Below are positions 5,974 through 10,745 of a stretch of 10,745 bases of DNA, piece after piece; position 1 is the stretch's first letter, and every line of letters begins with the position of its first letter. A program made the translations under genes and the position numbers. Under the pieces are notes generated by a model. It made no database searches. It was not told the DNA's origin and saw only the letters and a program-made list of their open reading frames with translations. Location of the stretch: NCBI GenBank assembly GCA_937896695.1, contig CALBOT010000095.1, positions 1 to 10,745 on the forward strand. Reading direction: 5' to 3'. This DNA comes from an uncultured Candidatus Nitrosopelagicus sp. Lineage in GTDB: Archaea; Thermoproteota; Nitrososphaeria; Nitrososphaerales; Nitrosopumilaceae.

Positions 5974-7134
5974 ATGACTGATTCATCAATTCCAAAATTC
6001 TTTGAGAAGTCTCATGAGGAAAAATTAGATATTATTTGTAATTTTTCAGACTTGAATGATGAAGAACTAAATCATCTCAAAAATGCAACTGGTGGATTAA
6101 ATTTTGAATATGCAAACAAAATGATTGAAAATGCAATCGGAACATTCTCTCTTCCTCTTGGAATTGCCACTAATTTCAAAATTAACAATGTAGATTATCT
6201 TGTTCCTATGGTGATCGAAGAACCTTCTGTAATTGCTGCTGCATCAAAGGCTGCAAAAATTGCTAGAATCCATGGTGGTTTTACTGCTAATGTTGATGGA
6301 AATATCAGTATAGGACAAATTCAAGTTTTAGATGTAAATATTCAAGAGTCAATTTCTATTATAACTTCAAATTCTAATCAGATAGTTGAATTAGCAAATT
6401 CTGCAAGTAAAACATTACCAAAATTAGGTAAGGGTGCAAAAGAAATACAATGTAAAGAAATCAAAACTTCAACGTCATCTATGCTAATTGTAGAATTAAT
6501 GATTGATGTAGGTGATGCAATGGGTGCTAATGTTACCAATACAATGTGTGAAACTGTTGCACCATTAATTGAAAAATTAACCGGTGGAAAAACATTATTG
6601 AGAATACTTTCAAATTATTCTACAAAACGAATGGTTTCTGTTTCTGCAACTTTTGATAAAGATTCAGTTGGAGGAGAACAAGTTGTTGATGATATGATTT
6701 CTGCGTATGAATTTGCTGATAATGATGTGTATAGAGCAGTTACTCACAACAAAGGAGTAATGAATGGAACTATTTCTGTTGCAAATGCAACTGGACAGGA
6801 TAGTCGAGCAATTGAAGCGGCTGCTCATGCATATGCATCACACACTGGAAGATATCGTTCATTAACTCACTGGTCAAAAAACAACGACGGGCATCTTGTA
6901 GGAAAATTTGAGATCCCACTTTCAGTTGGTATTGTTGGAGGAGTAACTAATAATCATCCAATTGCAAAAATTTGCACAAAAATACTAAATCTAAAAAATG
7001 TTCAAGAATTGTCATGTATTATTGCTTCAACTGGATTGGCACAGAATTTCGCAGCTATGCGTGCCTTAGCGACAGAGGGAATTCAGAAAGGTCATATGAA
7101 ATTACACGCTCGAAAACAGGCAAGTAATTCCTAA
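5974..7134 (+). CDS. mvaA: HMG-CoA reductase, class II type, with short C-terminus
   Basis: Reduces HMG-CoA to mevalonate with two NAD(P)H, the committed step toward isoprenoids and thus archaeal membrane lipids; it can also run in reverse in degradative relatives. The protein has 386 residues. Class II signatures are ENAIGTFSLPLGIATNF (52-68) and VIEEPSVIAAAS (80-91). The catalytic set is complete: E83, K260 (THNKG), D276 (GQDSRAIEA) and H374 (QKGHMKLHAR). The cofactor loop DAMGAN is at 181-186. Class I enzymes carry TTEGALVAS instead of EEPSV, so class II is clear. Only 12 residues follow H374, whereas characterised class II enzymes (about 430 residues) have around 45 more, forming the flap domain. 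ATG 5974 is 1 bp after the previous stop, with a possible Shine-Dalgarno GAGGAT at 5957-5962. The pair is probably one transcript. The symbol is a family name; hmgA is also used. Confidence 0.95.
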   Translation: MTDSSIPKFFEKSHEEKLDIICNFSDLNDEELNHLKNATGGLNFEYANKMIENAIGTFSLPLGIATNFKINNVDYLVPMVIEEPSVIAAASKAAKIARIHGGFTANVDGNISIGQIQVLDVNIQESISIITSNSNQIVELANSASKTLPKLGKGAKEIQCKEIKTSTSSMLIVELMIDVGDAMGANVTNTMCETVAPLIEKLTGGKTLLRILSNYSTKRMVSVSATFDKDSVGGEQVVDDMISAYEFADNDVYRAVTHNKGVMNGTISVANATGQDSRAIEAAAHAYASHTGRYRSLTHWSKNNDGHLVGKFEIPLSVGIVGGVTNNHPIAKICTKILNLKNVQELSCIIASTGLAQNFAAMRALATEGIQKGHMKLHARKQASNS

Positions 7135-7174
7135 CAAAATACCCAAAGAAAATTTTCTACTTGTTTTAACCATC

Positions 7175-7183
7175 CATTATATT
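7175..7183 (+). promoter_or_regulatory. TATA box of the his operon
   Basis: ATTATATTA is centred 27 bp upstream of the hisG ATG (7206), in a 71-bp gap after the HMG-CoA reductase stop. The spacing predicts a leaderless hisG message, and no Shine-Dalgarno is visible before this ATG. The gap also carries a T-rich run (7153-7166) that may help to end upstream transcription. Confidence 0.65.
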
Positions 7184-7184
7184 A

Positions 7185-7203
7185 CGTATAGTTATTCGTA
7201 TAG
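7185..7203 (+). repeat. CGTATAG direct repeat between TATA box and hisG start
   Basis: CGTATAG occurs exactly at 7185-7191 and again at 7197-7203, a 12-bp spacing. It fills the space between the TATA box and ATG 7206 and so overlaps the expected transcription start. A protein bound here would block initiation, which makes it a candidate operator for histidine control. No regulator is known to me, and two 7-mers can recur by chance. Confidence 0.4.
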
Positions 7204-7205
7204 AA

Positions 7206-8183
7206 ATGTCCAAAGTAAAATTTGCAATCCCAAAAGGCAGTCTGGAAGAGGCTACATTCAAGCTTCTCGAAAGCTCATGGACTAAAGTTAGTAGAAAAAG
7301 TAGAACGTATCGTGTTTTCCTAGATGATCCTGAAATTATGGTAAAAATGTTACGACCTCAAGAAATTCCAAATCTGGTTTATGATGGATTGTATGATGTC
7401 GGAATTACAGGAAAAGATTGGATTAATGAAACCAAATCTGATGTTGAGCCTTTACTTGATCTAGAATATGGAAAAATAAAATTAGTTATTGCAATACCTG
7501 ACACATTAAAATTCAAAAATTTTGATCAGATGATTGCTGAATACGCAAAAAAGAAAAAAATTCTTCGTATATCTTCCGAATATCTTACAAACGCTTCAAA
7601 GTTTATCAAGAGTTCTAAATCATACAAAAAAACATTTGGAAATAAGGATCCAATGATTATTACTCCTTGGATGAGAGTTGGAAACAACAAAAATGTTCAA
7701 ATTCACTTGTCATTTGGTGCAACTGAAGCAAAACCTCCAGAGGATGTAGATGCAATAATGGATGTTACAGAAACTGGAACAACTTTGAGACAAAATGGAT
7801 TGAAAATTATAGATACTGTAATGGAATCTAGTGCACATTTAATTGCAAACAAAAAATCTTTAAAAGATAAGAGCAAACGTGGAAAAATATTTGATATTGT
7901 AACTCTAATGAGTGGTGCAGTACAAGGAAAAAAATATTTACACTTGTATCTTAATATCAAAGAAAACAATATGAAAAAATTACTAAAAGAACTCCCGTCA
8001 CTTAAGAAACCAACAGTCAGTCCATTAAGTGAAAAAGGTTGGGTAGGTGTAAACACTGTAATTTTAAAAACTGATTTCCACAAACTTATACCAAAACTTC
8101 GAAAGATTGCTCAAGGAATAGTTGTACATGAACCACGACAAATTCTTCAGTTAGAGGAGATAAAGCGTGACGAAGAGAATTGA
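7206..8183 (+). CDS. hisG: ATP phosphoribosyltransferase HisG, long form
   Basis: First step of histidine synthesis: ATP + PRPP gives phosphoribosyl-ATP and PPi. The protein has 325 residues, so it is the long form that works without HisZ. N-terminal motifs are KFAIPKGSLEEAT (5-17) and LVYDGLYDVGITGKDW (57-72). The PRPP-binding loop is VDAIMDVTETGTTLRQNGL (181-199). The C-terminal ACT-like regulatory domain runs from about residue 227 to 312 (LMSGAVQGKKYLHLYLN, then SPLSEKGWVGVNTVI). In the family it binds histidine for feedback inhibition and hexamer formation. ATG 7206 sits 27 bp below a TATA box. The stop TGA overlaps the TTG start of hisD. Confidence 0.97.
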   Translation: MSKVKFAIPKGSLEEATFKLLESSWTKVSRKSRTYRVFLDDPEIMVKMLRPQEIPNLVYDGLYDVGITGKDWINETKSDVEPLLDLEYGKIKLVIAIPDTLKFKNFDQMIAEYAKKKKILRISSEYLTNASKFIKSSKSYKKTFGNKDPMIITPWMRVGNNKNVQIHLSFGATEAKPPEDVDAIMDVTETGTTLRQNGLKIIDTVMESSAHLIANKKSLKDKSKRGKIFDIVTLMSGAVQGKKYLHLYLNIKENNMKKLLKELPSLKKPTVSPLSEKGWVGVNTVILKTDFHKLIPKLRKIAQGIVVHEPRQILQLEEIKRDEEN

Positions 8184-9433
8184 TCAAAATATTACAAGTT
8201 GATAACGTTGACAGTTTTGTAGAATCTAGACGTCAAAAAACCTCACAAAAAGACAGAAAAATTGTACAATCCATTTTAGATGATGTTAGAAAGAATGGAG
8301 ATTCTGCTGTCAAAAAATACGAACAAAAATTCAATGGAAAGAAAACAATTCAATTACGTGTAAATAAACAGGAAATTAAAAATGCAAAAATCACTGATGC
8401 AGAATTTTCTGCATTACAATCATCTGCGATACAACTATCAAAATCACAAAGAATTCTAAGCAAGAGTTTAATTCAATCTATCAAAAAAATTCCTGGCATC
8501 TCATTTGTACCTATTCCAAGTGTTGGTTGTTACATACCTGGTGGTCAAGCTAGATATCCAAGTTCGGCAATCATGTCTATGATTACTGCTGCAGAAGCTG
8601 GAGTAAAGAAAATTCTAGTCGTTTCTCCTCCTAATTCTGATGGAGTAATAGATCCTTTGACAATTACTGTTGCTCAGAATTGTGGTGCAGAAATTTACAA
8701 AGTAGGTGGTGCACAAGCAATTGCTGCACTTGCTTATGGAACAAAATCCATACCAAAAGTTGATAAGATTGTTGGTCCTGGAGGAAAATTTGTTAGTATC
8801 GCTAAGGCAATTGTAAGTGAAGAAACTTCAATTGATATGATTGCTGGACCAACTGAACTTGGAATTATCGTTGATTCAACAGCTGATCCTGAATTAGTTG
8901 CATATGATCTTATTTCTCAAGCAGAACACAGTAACGATACTATGTGCTTTGTAATCACAACGTCAAAATCAAAAGCAATCCAAATTCAAAAATCACTCAA
9001 AAATATAATTCCAAATATCGAGAGAAGCACTATTGTAAAACAAAGTATATCAAAAAATGGATTCATTGCAATATGTAAAAATCAAAAAGATGTTATCAAA
9101 TTAGCAAATAACATTGCACCCGAACACATGGAATTAATGGTAAAAGATGCTAAAACATTATCAAAAAAGATTACTGGTCCTGGTTTAGTTCTAATTGGAA
9201 AAAATACACCCTCTTCTGCTAGTGATTATCTTTTAGGTACAAATCACATACTTCCAACTAATGGATTTGGAAGAATTAGAGGTGGCTTATCTGTACTAGA
9301 CTTTTTAAAATTACAAACTACAATAGAAACTAAGGTTTCAGATCTTCACAAAATTTCTGATAATTTAAAAATACTTACTGATGCAGAAGGATTACCAAAT
9401 CATTACAAAGCTGTGGAGAAGAGATTAAAATGA
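8180..9433 (+). CDS. hisD: Histidinol dehydrogenase HisD
   Basis: Last step of histidine synthesis: L-histidinol + 2 NAD+ gives L-histidine, with Zn2+. The protein has 417 residues, close to family length. Motifs are VGCYIPGG (115-122), KVGGAQAIAALAYGT (174-188), IAGPTE (221-226), SQAEH (246-250), NIAPEHMEL (311-319) with the catalytic Glu315/His316, and GTNHILPT (353-360). Zinc ligands expected by comparison with the E. coli enzyme are Q247, H250, D349 and H408 (LPNHYKAV), and all are present. One small change is GPGG at 199-202, where GPGN is usual. The start is TTG 8180, overlapping the hisG stop as TTGA. No in-frame ATG lies near it, and the N-terminus IKILQVDNVDSF looks complete from here. 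Purine-rich GAAGAG lies 2 bp upstream. Ends overlapping hisC. Confidence 0.96.
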   Translation: MIKILQVDNVDSFVESRRQKTSQKDRKIVQSILDDVRKNGDSAVKKYEQKFNGKKTIQLRVNKQEIKNAKITDAEFSALQSSAIQLSKSQRILSKSLIQSIKKIPGISFVPIPSVGCYIPGGQARYPSSAIMSMITAAEAGVKKILVVSPPNSDGVIDPLTITVAQNCGAEIYKVGGAQAIAALAYGTKSIPKVDKIVGPGGKFVSIAKAIVSEETSIDMIAGPTELGIIVDSTADPELVAYDLISQAEHSNDTMCFVITTSKSKAIQIQKSLKNIIPNIERSTIVKQSISKNGFIAICKNQKDVIKLANNIAPEHMELMVKDAKTLSKKITGPGLVLIGKNTPSSASDYLLGTNHILPTNGFGRIRGGLSVLDFLKLQTTIETKVSDLHKISDNLKILTDAEGLPNHYKAVEKRLK

Positions 9434-10497
9434 ATAAAAAATTTCAAAAAAGATTAAATGAATTAGGAAAACTTTCTGGATATCAAAAACCATCTAAAGT
9501 TGATGATGTATTAAAACTAGATTCAAATGAAAATCTTGCAATTAAAAAAGAATTCCAAATTGAATTAATTCGTGAAGCTCAAAAACGTTCAGACATCCGA
9601 ACCTATCCTCTTGGAGGAGTTGAAAATTTAATTAGCTCTCTTGCCAAATATTTGAAAATACCAAAAAATATGATTTCAGTTGGAAATGGGTCTGATCAAA
9701 TACTTGATTTAATTTTGGCTAATCTTTGTACAAAATCAACAAAAATTCTAACATCTGATCCTACATTTGGATTCTTTGAAGAACGTTGCAAACTTTATTC
9801 GATTAAACAAATTAAAATTCCATTTTCAAAAAATATGGATTTACAAATTGAAGATTTTATCAAAAAAGCCAAATCTGTAGATATGATCTATCTTGATTCT
9901 CCAAATAATCCAACTGGATTCCAATTTTCTAATAAAGACTTAGAAAAATTAATCAAATCATTCTCTGGTCCTATCATAATTGATGAAGCATATGGTGAAT
10001 TCTCAAACGCATCCATTCTTAGTTTGGTTAAAAAACATCCTAATGTAATTCTAGTAAAAACTCTGTCAAAGGCATTTGGATTGGCTGGATTACGTATAGG
10101 ATATATGATTGCCGATAAAAAATTCAGTGAAATATTTTCAAATGTTATTCAATACCCATATCCGCTAAATACACTCGCTATTGAATGTGGTATTTTAGCT
10201 ATAGAAAAATCGAAACAAATTTTCTCAATTTTTGAAATTATCAAAAAACAAAGAACAAGAATAATAAAAAATTTAAAAAAATATGATGCTTTTGATGTTT
10301 TTGAGTCTAATGCCAATTTTGTATTATTTGATGCAAAAGGTGCTGATACACGTGTATACAATGCATTAATTGAACAGGGAATTTCCATTAGAAAACTTGG
10401 AAAATTAGCATCTCATAAAGGATGTTTACGTGTAACAATTGGCACCCCCGATATGAACTCTAAATTTTTACTTGCAATACGTGATCTTATAGAATGA
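9430..10497 (+). CDS. hisC: Histidinol-phosphate aminotransferase HisC
   Basis: PLP enzyme that converts imidazole-acetol phosphate and glutamate into histidinol phosphate. The protein has 355 residues, normal length for fold-type I HisC. Motifs are LDSNEN (30-35), TYPLGG (58-63), VGNGSDQILD (84-93), DSPNNPTG (156-163), IDEAYGEF (184-191), the PLP-Lys stretch KTLSKAFGLAGLRIGY (210-225) with K214 and R222, and a C-terminal LRVTIGTP (333-340) whose Arg should bind the substrate phosphate or carboxylate. The start overlaps the hisD stop by ATGA, with GGAG at 9415-9418 as a possible ribosome binding site. The stop overlaps the next gene in the same way. The same fold also serves aromatic aminotransferases, but the operon favours HisC. 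Confidence 0.95.
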   Translation: MNKKFQKRLNELGKLSGYQKPSKVDDVLKLDSNENLAIKKEFQIELIREAQKRSDIRTYPLGGVENLISSLAKYLKIPKNMISVGNGSDQILDLILANLCTKSTKILTSDPTFGFFEERCKLYSIKQIKIPFSKNMDLQIEDFIKKAKSVDMIYLDSPNNPTGFQFSNKDLEKLIKSFSGPIIIDEAYGEFSNASILSLVKKHPNVILVKTLSKAFGLAGLRIGYMIADKKFSEIFSNVIQYPYPLNTLAIECGILAIEKSKQIFSIFEIIKKQRTRIIKNLKKYDAFDVFESNANFVLFDAKGADTRVYNALIEQGISIRKLGKLASHKGCLRVTIGTPDMNSKFLLAIRDLIE

Positions 10498-10745
10498 ACA
10501 AAGAAATTTTTATTTCTGAAAACATATATCAGAAAATATCCAAATTTGATTCGATAATTTTTGATTGTGATGGTGTTTTAGTTGATATTAGAAATTCTTA
10601 TGATCATGCAATCAATAAAACAATTTCTGCAATAATGAAAGAACTATTCAATGATGAAATTGGTAATGTAGTAACATCAAAAATTCACTTCGGTTTAAAG
10701 TCTGTTGGAGGTTTTAATGATGAAGTTGCAGTGGTATATGCTATT
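10494..10745 (+). CDS. HAD-superfamily phosphatase, candidate histidinol-phosphate phosphatase (partial)
   Basis: The frame opens at ATG 10494, overlaps the hisC stop by ATGA, and runs open to the window edge (84 residues, no stop). HAD motif I is clear: IIFDCDGVLVD at residues 21-31, with D24 as expected nucleophile and D26 as acid/base. A helical region follows (RNSYDHAINKTISAIMKEL), as in the subfamily I cap, and further motifs must lie outside the window. Position in a tight his operon right after hisC suggests it removes the phosphate from histidinol phosphate. That step is not done by HisB-N- or PHP-type enzymes in many archaea. HAD membership is seen; the substrate is inferred from context. 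Confidence 0.88.
   Translation, partial: MNKEIFISENIYQKISKFDSIIFDCDGVLVDIRNSYDHAINKTISAIMKELFNDEIGNVVTSKIHFGLKSVGGFNDEVAVVYAI

Noticed and set aside
7147..7158. AGAAAATTTTCT palindrome as a terminator or operator
   Set aside because: The hairpin has no loop room and is pure A/T core; such 12-mers are expected in AT-rich intergenic DNA. The nearby T-run is noted only as a possible termination aid.
7099..7205. Frameshift hiding the missing C-terminal part of HMG-CoA reductase
   Set aside because: Translation of the following bases in all plus frames gives no flap-like sequence, and the promoter of hisG occupies the space.
7703..8083. Minus-strand open frame opposite hisG
   Set aside because: It lies within the conserved hisG coding sequence and shows no domain.
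1..10745. Mobile elements, CRISPR arrays, phage or defence genes
   Set aside because: I saw no transposase, spaced repeats, att-like duplications by the tRNA, or defence-type domains; base and codon use look even across the window.

Overview
This AT-rich window looks like a chromosomal segment of an ammonia-oxidizing-type archaeon (Thaumarchaeota/Nitrososphaerota, probably the Nitrosopumilus side). The reasons are archaeal-only genes (exosome subunit Csl4, diphthamide enzyme Dph2, TiaS), an archaeal initiator tRNA without encoded CCA, TATA boxes about 27 bp upstream of start codons (leaderless-type promoters), and strong A/T codon bias throughout. Lineage is inferred from gene content and style, not from a database match. 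I see no mobile element, CRISPR array, phage gene or clear island boundary.

Layout. (1) 1-477, minus: the exosome RNA-binding subunit Csl4, cut by the window edge. (2) 557-1777, plus: a polytopic membrane protein with a GT-C-like look, function unknown. (3) 1774-3299, minus: dph2 followed after 2 bp by a small secreted two-cysteine protein. The latter ends tail-to-tail with the membrane protein, sharing TTAA. (4) 3380-4699, plus: tiaS, divergent from dph2. (5) 4708-4782, minus: initiator tRNA-Met(CAU), 8 bp beyond the tiaS stop and convergent with it. (6) 4860-7134, plus: a membrane-anchored glucose/sorbosone-dehydrogenase-like propeller and, 1 bp later, a class II HMG-CoA reductase. (7) 7206 to the end, plus: a histidine operon hisG-hisD-hisC-HAD phosphatase in which every junction is a 4-bp start/stop overlap. 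It is preceded by a good TATA box and a short direct repeat.

How the genes work together. The first half is mostly RNA and translation housekeeping: RNA degradation (Csl4), EF-2 diphthamide (Dph2), tRNA-Ile2 wobble modification (TiaS) and translation initiation (tRNA-iMet). The middle pair contains the committed step of the mevalonate pathway, which feeds archaeal isoprenoid lipids, coupled to a propeller protein that lacks expected active-site residues. The last four genes cover the first, transaminase and last steps of histidine synthesis. The partial HAD protein is a good candidate for the histidinol-phosphate phosphatase.

Most of the window is ordinary core genome. The points most worth a second look are the HAD protein in the his operon, the degenerate active site of the propeller protein, the short C-terminus of the HMG-CoA reductase, and the repeat in the hisG promoter. 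I do not see convincing evidence for an entirely new system.
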